From Coptodactyla brooksi (Eukaryota > Arthropoda > Insecta > Coleoptera > Scarabaeidae): a stretch of DNA of 21,214 bases. Made by a program: the position numbers and the translations under genes. A model generated the notes under the pieces. It had not been told where the DNA came from. It did no database searches and saw only the letters and a program-made list of their open reading frames with translations. Positions 7,955-16,617 of the stretch are shown here, piece by piece. The stretch is taken from NCBI GenBank assembly GCA_033557675.1, contig JAWQRM010000587.1, forward strand, positions 1 through 21,214, in the 5' to 3' direction. Positions within the stretch are counted from its first letter, which is position 1. The number at the start of each line of letters is the position of its first letter.

Positions 7955-8435
7955 ATTGTAACAAAGTTTAAACAACTGTCACCACGACACTAAAACTCAA
8001 AAATACCTGCAAGACCCACGTTTCGCTAAGCAAGTTCGCAGCATCAGAACTTCCCAACCCGAAAATAAAAAAAAAATGAAACTGCGGGTAGGTACTGTTT
8101 GAAGGGGTGCAACCGCCCCTCAAAGTTTCAGCGATTTTCGATTTTTGGCGAATAACTCCGTAACGAATGGAGACAAAAATTAATGTTGCACACAGGAATA
8201 TTCGAGTTCAAAAACTACATCACACACGTGAAAATTGCACCCTACTATATACCACCTCCCGCCCCTACGCCACTGCGGGTAATTAAAAAAAAACTGCCCA
8301 TTCTATGCGAAAGAGCAGTTAAAATAGTTGAAACCGCACATTCTAACCTTTTTGGCAGGACTAAATTTACCAAAGAAAAATAATATTTTAATTGGGGATG
8401 GACTATGTGTGCATATATATATATATATATATATG
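7955..8435 (-). mobile_element. R-family repeat, copy 1, with hammerhead-like end
   Basis: The segment 8080-8435 matches the reverse complement of 11230-11600 nearly end to end. Shared words include aactccgtaacgaatgg, aaaattaatgttgca and accaaagaaaaataatatt, plus an (AT)n run at the outer edge. On the minus strand the order is (AT)n, body, hammerhead-like core (8050-8015), then GGTGAC and CTTTGTTACAA near 7960. The last word matches the 3' tail of the PLE relic at 1758. The repeat has no coding capacity. It may be a non-coding PLE terminal repeat or a small ribozyme-bearing retroelement. Confidence 0.6.
8015..8050 (-). ncRNA. decayed hammerhead-like motif in R copy 1
   Basis: The minus strand reads CTGATGC (8047-8041), TGCGAAC, TTG, CTTAGC, GAAAC (8024-8020), GTGGG. 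The core differs from CTGATGA at one base, and four of six stem II pairs remain. Layout and spacing equal the motif at 1821-1868. Probably inactive. Confidence 0.45.
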
Positions 8436-8436
8436 C
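8409..8436. repeat. (AT)n microsatellite
   Basis: Eleven AT units (8413-8434) bounded by gc on both sides. A shorter AT run marks the matching edge of R copy 2 near 11250. Confidence 0.9.
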
Positions 8437-8685
8437 CAATAAAAAAAGTAAGTTTATCATTTATTTACATATTATGTAAATGAAACTCAGTTAGTATTGT
8501 GGTAATAAAGCTCTTCAAAGAACGTTGGAAGCAAAGGAAGCACCGTTACATTACACACAACGAATTATAAGCATTTGTATATTGCGGAGCTGAAAGTTGA
8601 TTGGGTGAATACATAGCCATTTTATATTCGCTGAAAAACAGTGAGAAGGGTCCACAACACCATTGCAACTTATTTTAACTCTTGG

Positions 8686-8735
8686 TTTATTCTGTTATCG
8701 ACCCTTAGGTCGAAACATCTAAGGGTTAATAAATA
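8686..8735 (+). ncRNA. hammerhead-like remnant or simple hairpin
   Basis: CTGTTATC (8692-8699) is followed by a perfect GACC/GGTC stem with loop CTTA, then GAAACATC and, a little later, TTAATAAA. The PLE motif at 895-932 is also followed by TTAATAAA. The CUGAUGA core is badly changed. An alternative stem (acccttag with ctaagggt) also forms here. Weak candidate. Confidence 0.25.
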
Positions 8736-8847
8736 CCTGATAAATGCGAAAGAGTTACAGTTTGCATTGCATTTACGTTACATTTGAGACATAAATATGT
8801 ATCTTGAAAGAAAATAATAAAACTAATTTTCGCTTACTGTGTTATTA

Positions 8848-8884
8848 CGTAAATTATTGATATAACAGATATCAATAATTTACG
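8848..8884. repeat. perfect 16-bp foldback
   Basis: CGTAAATTATTGATAT (8848-8863) and its exact complement (8869-8884) surround the loop aacag. It overlaps the start of the diverged tandem repeat at 8864. Confidence 0.8.
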
Positions 8885-9134
8885 GGTACATCAACAGGTA
8901 TGTACAAAATATCTGATGCACGCAAACAATAAATGTTGGCATAATGAGTGAATTATGAGATTAAGGTTATCACGTGAATATTTCAAATCATAATTAAATC
9001 AAGCATGTCTTGATCCACATATTTATCTGCAAACACTGTAATTGTAATAACAGATATCTGCAAAGCATCTGATGCACGTGAAGAGTACATGTTTATTTGA
9101 TGATTATCACGTGAACGTTTTAAAAATTATAATT
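8864..9134 (+). repeat. two diverged tandem units with CACGTG boxes
   Basis: Unit 1 (8864-8994) and unit 2 (9049-9134) both start aacagatatc, contain atctgatgcacg, and end with tatcacgtgaa followed by an ataatt. CACGTG occurs three times. CACGTG is the E-box core bound by bHLH factors, but no link to regulation is shown here. The units lie immediately upstream of the Tigger-type pseudogene and could be part of its 5' region. Confidence 0.55.
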
Positions 9135-9297
9135 TCAGATGTAACTGATAATACATATTGACGGTAGATGAAACTTGGACCCTGCTGTATAAACAGGCAC
9201 GTTCAATGAAAATATGATGTCAATGAAAATAAACGAACTACACCAACACTTCGAGAGCAAGAGTTACACGACATATTCTGCGATTTGATAACCAGAA

Positions 9298-10717
9298 ATG
9301 GCAGATTCAAGCTTTGAGATGGAAATCGACATTACCTTGGAATTTTTAAACATAAACCGTCCCCACAGTTCACAATACATTGATGACTGTGAACCACCTA
9401 CGCTTGAATATCAAAGAGAATTCATTGAAGAGGAAGAAACACCATGACAGGGTGAATATATAGTTACTATTACTATCGCCTACAAACAAAGCACTATCTA
9501 CTACTGGAGGAGTGCGAAAAAAGCCCCTGTATCATTGTGCATAGTACGCCATCGATTTAAAAAGGTGCAGTCCATTTTACAACTATATAGGTGGGAGAAC
9601 TCAATAGTAAAAGGTGGAATAAGGCAGGAAAAGCTTTTGAAAATATCAGATTATGTATTTCATAAATTCGTGGAAGCTAGGGATGTTGGAACTAGTCTTC
9701 ATGACATGGACTTACGAATATAGGCAATGCATGCCAATAAAAATGTTCAGCTAGAACACTTTAAAGCATCAAAGAAGGGGACATTGCATTTTAAGAAAAC
9801 ACACAGGATCGTATCGCGAAAAATTAATAAATTTATCAGCAGGTCACAAGTCCAGTACCGAAAAATTGCAGGAAATCGCAAGCAATTCCATAAATGAGAT
9901 AAAACCGTATGTAGAGAATTATGGTATAGTAAACATGTATAATGCAGATGAAAGTGAGTTTCACTTAGAGTTACATTCAACACGTGCACTAGCACCTCTA
10001 GGTAGTAAATATGTGTCATTAACCACTCACAGCTACACCATATTACCATCGATTTCTGCTTCAGGTAATCTTATGTTTCCTGTATATGTTGATTTAAAAG
10101 ACAGCAGGGGGCAGCTTTGGACCACGTGTTCTAGAATATTTATTTTATTCACCGAACGTAGTGGTCAAAGCATCGTCTTCTGAAAAATTAGCCTCCGAAT
10201 TATTCACAAATTGGTTTAATGACTTATTTATACTAAGTGCAGATGGAAAAAATGTTTTATTATTAAATTCATGGACTGGCCATTGTCCTGCTACTGTAAA
10301 GCATAAAATTCCATCTAATCAACAGAAGGACATTCAACTTTTTACAACACCTAGAAAAACACAGGGATGATTAAACCTCTTAATATTTGCGGTTTTCGAG
10401 TATAGAAGGGTTTTGTAAAATCCTTTTCTGATCAAGTAATACTTGAAAATTACGACGTTGATTTACATGCAAAAAAAAACATAATAAAGTTGCAATCTCT
10501 TATACACAATCAACTTTCAGCCCCACGTTATTATAAAAGTGGATATGTAAGGAACTTCGATCATCCGGTTACATATGCATTTTCAGATTCAGATAGTGAA
10601 ATATACGCTCGTTGTTCAATTTGTGGATCACGAGCTATAATTCGTTGTGCGTGGTGTAGCAGTTTTTTTCCTTTTCGACACTTTTTTGAAGAGTTTCATT
10701 ACCACAATCTTAACTAG
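9298..10717 (+). pseudogene. Tigger/pogo-type (Tc1-mariner superfamily) DDE transposase
   Basis: ATG at 9298 opens MADSSFEMEIDITLEF. The DNA-binding region follows: YWRSAKKAPVSLCIVRHRFK, then LYRWENSIVKGG, then KASKKGTLHFKKTHRIVSRK. The catalytic domain has NADESEF (first Asp, codon 9947), THSYTILPSISASGNLMFP, LLLNSWTGHCPA and PLNICGFR. It ends with a Cys/His-rich tail, RCSICGSRAIIRCAWCSSFF. In this family the second and third boxes normally read LLxDSW and PLDxxGF; both Asp codons are Asn here (10266 and 10382). There are in-frame stops at 9445, 9721 and 10403, and frameshifts near 9840, 10115 and 10365. Otherwise the protein is nearly full length, so the decay is moderate. Terminal repeats were not identified with confidence. 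Confidence 0.85.
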
Positions 10718-10721
10718 ATTT

Positions 10722-10771
10722 ATTACTGCCATTTGTAAGATTTGTAATTTTATTACTGCCGTTTGTAAATA
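10722..10771 (+). repeat. short direct repeat
   Basis: ttattactgccatttgtaa is followed by ttattactgccgtttgtaa, separated by about ten bases, just after the transposase stop. It is either part of the transposon 3' UTR or slippage. Confidence 0.6.
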
Positions 10772-10879
10772 ACTAATAAATGAACAATGAATTCACTTTT
10801 TGCTTTTGTACCTACAGCTCATCTATAGAATAAGAGCAATGTAAATCATTTTAATTAATCTTACACATGGGTATTATTT

Positions 10880-11060
10880 TATTCGTTAAAATAGCATTAT
10901 GTGATATTAAATGGTAATGGGGTCCAACTTTTCCTATGTGATAAAGCATTTAAAAGGAAATACACCACTACTTTATTTCCATTCGTTGCAAAATTATTCA
11001 TCAAAAACAAAAAATCCCAAAAACTGAGGGGTGTTTTCAATCTTTAAAGCTGTTTTTATG
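10880..11060 (+). repeat. R-family repeat, diverged copy 3
   Basis: taatggggtccaacttttc, then ccattcgttgcaaaattattc and ctgaggggtgttt parallel taatggggtgcagttttc, ccattcgttacggagttattc and ttgaggggtggttt at 11440-11580. It has the same orientation as copy 2, about 530 bases upstream, so the two make a direct pair. It is more decayed than copies 1 and 2. Confidence 0.55.
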
Positions 11061-11227
11061 CCGATGAAAATGACTGTACACACCCATTGAATTAAGTTCG
11101 GTCATCCTAGTGTACCACGAGATTATATGTGATTGTGCGTACTTTAACAGTGTTTCTTTTGCTACTAGCAAAATATTCATTAAATTTTTTATTTACTTTT
11201 GTATATATAAGTAATTAACTTACTTTT

Positions 11228-11690
11228 CTTTTGATTCTAATGTACATACGTATATATATATATGCATACATAGATGTTTATCCCTAATTAGAATATTATT
11301 TTTCTTTGGTAAAGCTAGTCCTTTTAAAAAGTTTATAAAGTGCAGTATTAACTATTTTAACTGATTTTTCATATAGAACAGACGGTTTGTTAAAATAACC
11401 CGTAGTGGCTTAGAGGGCGGGAAGGGGTTAAGTTTTTTAATTTATAATGGGGTGCAGTTTTCGGGCATGTAATGTGATTCTTGAAGGTAAATATTTCTGG
11501 CTGCAACATTAATTTTTACCACCATTCGTTACGGAGTTATTCGTCAAAAATTGCTGAAACTTTGAGGGGTGGTTTAACCCCTTGCTGAAACTCACTTGGT
11601 GGACTACTTATCCGCAACGTTTCAATTCTTTTTTAATTTTCGCGTTGAGAATGTTTCCTTATTAGTTCGCGAAACGTGCATCGATACAAC
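11228..11690 (+). mobile_element. R-family repeat, copy 2
   Basis: Plus-strand counterpart of copy 1 (inverted relative to 7955-8435). The order is an AT run, a ttatttttctttggtaaag segment, GC-richer middle (gagggcgggaaggggtt), the gttacggagttattcgtc block, then cgcgttgag and GAAACGTGCATCGA at 11671-11684. The end corresponds to the hammerhead position in copy 1. Downstream of it no TTGTTACAA tail is seen. Confidence 0.6.
11644..11683 (+). ncRNA. hammerhead relic at end of R copy 2
   Basis: GAAACGTGCATC (11671-11682) retains the 3' half of the motif. The CTGATGA position is lost (gttgagaatg in its place). Called by homology with copy 1 only. Confidence 0.25.
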
Positions 11691-11792
11691 TGGACAAAAG
11701 GGCTTGAGATGCCCCATGTATAGAAAGGGGAGATTACAAGACTACATAGATATTGCACTGCTAACCTAGATATGAACTAGATAGCTACATAG

Positions 11793-12473
11793 CCGGAGAA
11801 CTTGGGGAGTATCAACGGATACTCAGCAAGGTTAAGACGTGGAGTATCACGGATCAGATATTTACTCCTGAAAGAAACGCATGCTACATGCTATGAATAT
11901 AATATCGAATTACATGTATTGCTCACAGATTTGAAACAAGCATACGATATGATAGAGTATCGTAAACGTACCAATGAAGATAATCATACTATTCGAATGA
12001 CATTAGACGACATGAAGAATAAAGCAACATGAAAGCGGTTTGTCAGACGAACTCGAGGTCAACAAGGGAATACTTTTCAATCTGGTTCTAGAACTAGAAA
12101 AAGGAAAAGCAAGCTCGTGACTAACGAAACAATTTTTAGCAAGCATAAATGCTTTAACAAGTACAATTAGCGTTAGAAGCACAAATTTGAGCTGGAAGTA
12201 AATTAAACGAAAACTAAGCATTTGGTAATAGGGATCGCACACAAGAAACAGAGGAATGACAATTGGGAATAACTAGGAGAAGGAGAGAAGGTCGATTTAT
12301 AATTTAAAGCAAGAATTGTTCAAGGGGGCAAGAAAGCAAAGGCCTGTAGAACATTGCTGCTGAGGAAGACATACAAATATACAAAAATGAGTAATTCAAT
12401 AAAGGTGCAGAAACTTAGGGAGCTAGGCTGCGTTGAAAGAATGAGAAAAGGAAGCACTCCTAAGATGGTTCTA
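11793..12473 (+). pseudogene. LINE (non-LTR) reverse-transcriptase remnant
   Basis: Frame-shifted pieces follow a LINE order. GELGEYQRILSKVKTWSITD and QIFTPE correspond to the RT segment before motif A. Then comes CYEYNIELHVLLTDLKQAYD, which contains RT motif A, with the catalytic Asp codon at 11928. KSKLVTNETIFSKHK is a likely later RT stretch. IKVQKLRELGCVERMRKGS (from 12399) resembles the post-RT segment (IxxxRLRWxGHVxRM) near the LINE C-terminus. The YADD box is not recognisable. The element is cut at 12472 by the left end of mariner copy 2, and I see no LINE continuation beyond 13357. It has multiple stops and is inactive. Confidence 0.65.
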
Positions 12474-12548
12474 TTAGGTTGCACGGAAAGAAATTTCGTT
12501 TTTTCTTTGTGAAAATGAAAGGCAGTTCTTTTAGAATGTATAAACATT

Positions 12549-13225
12549 TTATGTAATAATTTTGGTCCAACACCTTTTGCCATTTTTCTGGAAGTAGCAT
12601 GATTTCATGCTCATGAAACTTCTGACCTTGCTGGCAAAATACTCATCCAAGTCCAAAAAAATTGTAGAGACCGAAACAAGTAATAGTCGAAGGTGCCAGA
12701 TTTGGAGAATGTGATATATGTGGTAGTACATCCTATCCAAGCTGTGAAAGCTTTTGACGAGTTACCAATCTTTTCTATTGATCAATTCTGGCCTTTTCTG
12801 TTTGAGTGAATCATGCAATTCGTCCAGTTGGTGACAGCACACTTTAGAATTGATCGTGGTATTGTCCCAAAAATTTTGGAAAGATCTCCCAAAAATTTTG
12901 CAAGCAAAAAATTTTACAAACAAGCAAAAACCTTTATAAAACAGTTTGCAAAAAAATCAAGCCATTTGTCCACTTGATGACAGCACACTTTAGAATTAAT
13001 CGTGGTATTCCTCCAAAAATTTTGGAAAGAACTCTTAAAAATTTTGCAAACTTTTGCAAAACAGTTTCCATACTGGCATTCTGCCAATACATCTTTTCCA
13101 TATACATCGACTAATTCTTTTCTCGCTTGAATGGCATTTTTACCTTTTTTATAATAAAAAAGCAAAATGTGCCAAAACTGCTGTTTTTGATTCTTCATGT
13201 TTCGTAAGACACAAAAAGAAACCAA
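12549..13225 (-). pseudogene. mariner transposase relic (copy 2)
   Basis: On the minus strand the N-terminus reads MKNQKQQFWHILLFYYKKGK, then NAIQARKELVDVYGKDVLAE. It is open here where copy 1 has a stop after DVL. The middle is the same ttttgcaaa-type filler as in copy 1. C-terminal pieces are scattered over several frames: DEYFASKVRSFMSMKS, then a Trp-Gln-Lys stretch (KWQKVLDQN) near 12565. The catalytic Asp residues are not recognisable apart from a possible third one. It is inactive and more shortened than copy 1. Confidence 0.7.
12814..13070. repeat. internal duplication in mariner copy 2
   Basis: The block with gtccagttggtgacagcac and acactttagaattgatcgtgg (from 12814) recurs from about 12964 as gtccacttgatgacagcac and acactttagaattaatcgtgg, a spacing of about 146 bases. 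It is homologous to the duplication at 5534-5880 in copy 1. Confidence 0.7.
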
Positions 13226-13559
13226 TTGCAGAGAACCGAACAAAATATGTTCACACATCTTTGCAATGTCAGCTGTCAGAATGTATACTACATATATGGT
13301 TTAGAATGAAGTTGGCTGCGAAAAAAACGAAATTACTTTCCGAAAAACACACAATTACTTTATTCAAACACACATTTCATTATTCAGGTAAGTATTTGGA
13401 ATTCTGCTTTATGCCACTCGCATTTGCAATTCAACAGCGCACCTACCGTAGACTGCAAATTTATTTAACACCCTTATAACATTAAATATATTTATATAAA
13501 TGTATAATTTCATATCCGAGTGGCATGGAGTAAGGTTTGATGTGCGGATTGAATAATTC

Positions 13560-13870
13560 AAAATGCAGCTGAATATTTCACTATCCATCATTTCGGGCGG
13601 AAGAAGCGACGGCAACAAACGTGGTAGGGACGGAATAGGAAGTAAACTCGACAGGCCTGTTTACCTTTTTAAATTAAATAATCGATAAGCAACTATCCGG
13701 TATATTTCGAAGTTCGATTGGACGAATAAAATATTCACGAGGAAGTGAGGTAACCAATTGCAGTATACTGCCCGGTGAAACGTCAAAATAGAACAAAAAT
13801 ACAACTCTCGGCAAAAAGGGCATTTACGTGTGCTGCACAGTGAAATTTAGATCTAATTGGGAACTGGAGA
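13560..13870. other. second GC/CpG-richer island, no recognised gene
   Basis: Contains words such as ttcgggcggaagaagcgacg and gcccggtgaaacgtc in otherwise AT-rich DNA. No reading frame with recognisable homology, no repeat structure and no RNA gene were found. A consensus-looking splice donor (CAG then GTAAGT at 13388) lies upstream but has no exon evidence. Confidence 0.35.
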
Positions 13871-14391
13871 ACTGAAGTCCAATATTCAATGAGCATTTTA
13901 TACCCATTTGGCGCAAACAATGTTTTCAATATAACGTAGGAGTCCTATTACAATTACAACATTAATGACAGGTAGCTCTGTGATGTTTATAATTTATATT
14001 TCGTTTGAAATAATGACTACTTGTTACAGTAATAAAATAATTGAAATATATATTTAAAACCTTTAAACTAATCATAAAATACAACACACATTATTTGTTC
14101 TGGATCTGAAAAACTTTATTCAAATTTATAACAACTTGATATTCGAATAGAAAAGCTTGGAAAATATAGTACCTTCCTTATCTCGCTTCTATCTTAATTC
14201 GGGTGGAAAATTTTATATAGACCGCTTTATATTCAATACATGTGTATTCATTTGGAACGTACAACTCTGTTTAGTGAAAGTTTATTCAAAGTTCCATTTC
14301 AACCCTTATCCTTATTTCAATTCTTATTATATGAGACATTTTAATAAACAGGTGGTTAAAGGGTCAAATAAAAAATTTAATTTTTCCCATT
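13871..14391. other. no gene seen
   Basis: AT-rich. A plus-strand frame from 14157 to 14477 has no family resemblance, starts at TTG and runs into the tandem repeat, so it is not called. Confidence 0.5.
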
Positions 14392-15095
14392 GGGCAGTTT
14401 CTACTGCTCTGGTGATTTATGAAATAATTATCCACAATAATGTTTATTATTTTGCATTACCTGTCCATAAAAAATAAAAAAGTGTCAACGTTCATTTCAG
14501 CTGCTGTTCTGATATAAGGTGTTCTGATACAAGAAGTAATATATTATTTCTGTGTGCTGTGAACATTTAACAGAAATTAGCTATAGACCGAATAATAAGG
14601 CAGTAAAACAACAATCTTTGAAAAAATGACGAAATATTTTTGGTATGAATCTGTTCAGACTTTTAAGGATTTTTATTTACAACATTTTTGTTTTATTTTT
14701 ATTTTTTATTTTATTTACAATATTTTTGTTGTATTTACTGATGTAAGGCAGGAAAATAAAAAAAAAAATCCCACTCGACAGTTTCTACTATTCTGGCGAT
14801 TGATGAAATAATTATCCATAGTAATGTTTACTATTTTGCATTACCTGTCCATAAAAAAATAAAAAAGTGTCAACGTTCATATCAGCTGCTGTTCAGATAT
14901 AAGATGACTAATATATTATTTCTATGTGCTGTGCATATTTAACAGAAATTGGCTATAGACCGAATAATAAGGCAGTAAAGCAACAATCTTTGAAAAAATG
15001 ACGAAATATTTTTTGTATCGATCTGTTTAGACTTCTAACGATTTTTATAAAATGGTATATTGTATTTATTGATGTAGGGTAGGAAAATCAATAAA
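14392..15095 (+). repeat. tandem duplication, unit about 384 bp
   Basis: cagtttctactgctctggtg at 14395 corresponds to cagtttctactattctggcg at 14779. The match then continues through aaataattatcca, attacctgtccataaaa, gtgtcaacgttcat, gctatagaccgaataataag and caatctttgaaaaaatgacg in both copies. Copy A has an extra T-rich stretch (about 14670-14725), and copy B lost about ten bases (ggtgttctg region). Both end with a gatgtaaggcaggaaaat-like junction. It is non-coding and may derive from a transposon or local duplication. Confidence 0.85.
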
Positions 15096-15474
15096 TTGGC
15101 AATTCTAATCACCGGAGGTAAAGGCACGAAATTAACTGGATTTTGCAGATGAATATCGATTTTATTTTGTTGCCTCTCCTTAAATAATGTTTTAAACATG
15201 CTCATCAACAAACAAGTCTCTAAAAATACTTTATTAGTGTACATAAAAGGGGCTTTACATACGGGCTTTTTACTATGTGTATTTGATATACATAGTAACA
15301 AGTCCGATTTTGTATCAGTAAAAGAGAAATTGCTAGACAACTATAATGGCTTCTAAAGATATGAAATATAAGTTAATATCCAAGAAGTACGGCAGGAAAC
15401 TCGGATATTTGTACTTGATAAAGAATGTACAATCCATTTCTGAGAGAGGAAAACTTTAAATTGTGGATAAGGAA
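15096..15474. other. no recognised gene
   Basis: A minus-strand frame of 101 codons (15340-15035) starts MSSNFSFTDTKSDLLLCISN and contains LQNPVNFVPLPPVIRIANLL. It partly overlaps the tandem repeat, and I recognise no family. A short near-palindrome (actatgtgta with tatacatagt) lies near 15273-15296. Confidence 0.3.
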
Positions 15475-15533
15475 CCTTTACCTTTGTAACAAGTTAATCA
15501 TTGGTTGCCCCTTCACCAGAAGGATAATAAATT

Positions 15534-15580
15534 ACTCGATGCGCATTTCGCAAACAAAGTCGATATTATCAAGAGCCACC
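15534..15580 (-). ncRNA. hammerhead-like motif of PLE copy A
   Basis: The minus strand reads GGCTC, TTGATAA, T, ATCGAC, TTT, GTTTGC, GAAAT, GCGC, ATCGAG. It has the same layout as 1821-1868. The core matches CTGATGA at five of seven positions; stem I GCTC still complements GAG plus one pair; stem II is partly broken. It lies 3' of the PLE coding relic in the same orientation. Probably inactive. Confidence 0.45.
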
Positions 15581-15594
15581 AGGAAATAATATTA

Positions 15595-16330
15595 TAGTGG
15601 GTTTGATGTGGCTTGCCTGCTTGATTAAGAGGTTTCTCGACATGTTTCAGCATTTGTGCTATTTTTGCTATTTGGTGTCATTTACGTTGCTGTCGTATAT
15701 AGGCGAGTCATTATTTTATTGCAAGAGTTTTATGGGTTGGAATATAGGATAGGAGTTGTTATTGACCTGTATGTTAATTGCTGGTTTATTTAAGGTTTCT
15801 TTGAATATTTTGAGGTTCTTGAAAATATTCATTTTATGAGTTTTATTACCTAAAAATTTTACTCTATACTTCCAGGTAGGTGGGAATTCTTGTGTAGATG
15901 GTCAGCGTAATTGGAGTTAAGTTTGTTGATTATATTACGTTTATATTTCTTTATATTTATTTTATGTGTTCGTTATATATGTCCTTAAATTTTTTGCCAG
16001 TTTGTCCGGTATATTTCATATCACATGTACCACACTTGACTTTATCTATTCCGGATTATTCCATTGTGTTATTTTTTTTCTATTACTCTTCTAGTGCTCT
16101 GCGGAATGCAATATTTATGTTTTGTTTTTTGAATGTTTTCCTTATGCGGTGGATGTGAGGTACGTGTTGGTGGTCCATTGTGTTTCATGTTCGGTTCCTG
16201 TGTTGTCTTTTGCTTCCGTATCTCTTTTTTTTACGTTTTCATGTAATTTTGTTATTAATGCTGTTGGGTAGGATGTTCATTTCTTGTTGATAGTCTTAAG
16301 ACTCGAAGACTGTCGTCAAGACCTGCTCAT
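15595..16330 (-). pseudogene. PLE copy A: linker, GIY-YIG nuclease and tail
   Basis: Minus-strand codons give QEMNILPNSINKKI-like linker near 16290-16250. Next is DHQHVPHIHRIRKTFKKQNI followed by NIAF (about 16180-16110), the conserved segment before the PLE nuclease. Then comes SGIDKVKCGTCDMKYTGQTG (about 16055-15996) with FKDIYNEHIK. GIY has become GID, while YxG and the QTG motif persist. A TAA precedes SGID (16058-16056), and another follows NEHIK. An apparent plus-strand frame at 15898-16158 is only the antisense of this domain; the mirrored frame in copy B is nearly the same for the same reason. Confidence 0.8.
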
Positions 16331-16460
16331 CAAGCATGTAAAAAACCTACACCCACTACGATTAAGACAAAGCATGGAACAAACAATTAAACATTCTTAC
16401 GCTTATTACTTGAAGACTATTTCTAGAGATCAATTCTTTTGAAGATTATCATTTCTTTTC

Positions 16461-16617
16461 CTGTTATTTAATAGTAAATTAATCTTGTTGCGCCGGTGAC
16501 TTTCTCAATTGTAGCAGTTATGGTGTTTTATTTTAATCATTATCATACTGCAAGTTTTATTGCGTAATCAGTTGTACTCATGTGGGTCTTGGACATTTCT
16601 GAAAGCCCTGTATAATA
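16461..16617 (-). repeat. dispersed ~150-bp repeat, copy 2
   Basis: Reverse complement of the repeat at 2963-3113, ending with tattatacagggctttcag on the minus strand. It directly abuts PLE copy A, so one may have inserted beside or into the other. Confidence 0.75.

Larger units (their letters stand above)
12474..13355 (-). mobile_element. mariner element, copy 2, shorter
   Basis: The left end TTAGGTTGCACGGAAAGAAA follows a TA at 12472-12473. The right end, read inward, is TTGTGTGTTTTTCGGAAAGT followed by AATTTCGTTTTTTTCG, with TA at 13356-13357. Sequence, internal duplication and transposase pieces parallel mariner copy 1 in the same orientation. At about 880 bp it is shorter by about 230 bp, mostly through less internal filler and loss of C-terminal transposase sequence. 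The exact right boundary is uncertain by one or two bases. Confidence 0.75.
15475..16462 (-). mobile_element. Penelope-like element copy A
   Basis: Minus-strand PLE: coding relic (about 16330-15595), then a hammerhead-like motif (15580-15534), then the tail TTGTTACAAAGG and AAAGGTTCC ending near 15475, the same 3' tail as the relic ending at 1758. From 15595 to 16462 it is the inverted counterpart of copy B (17985-18868). Confidence 0.75.

Noticed and set aside
8183..8460. Opposed short frames around 8183-8460
   Set aside because: They fall within the R-family repeat and an AT microsatellite; the protein runs of YIYIYIY come from the AT repeat.
9171..10933. aacttggaccctgc (9171) and ggggtccaactttt (10917) as terminal inverted repeats of the Tigger-type element
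   Set aside because: The match is about a dozen bases, lacks the expected CAG start and TA flanks, and both words resemble the R-family repeat instead.
13380..13395. Strong splice-donor consensus CAG-GTAAGT
   Set aside because: The upstream sequence is mariner end, with no open exon; one nine-base match is expected by chance at this scale.
15898..16158. Plus-strand reading frame with hydrophobic protein, near-identical to a minus-strand frame at 18343-18588
   Set aside because: Both are the antisense of the PLE GIY-YIG domain in two inverted copies. The resemblance reflects the duplicated DNA, not a membrane protein family.
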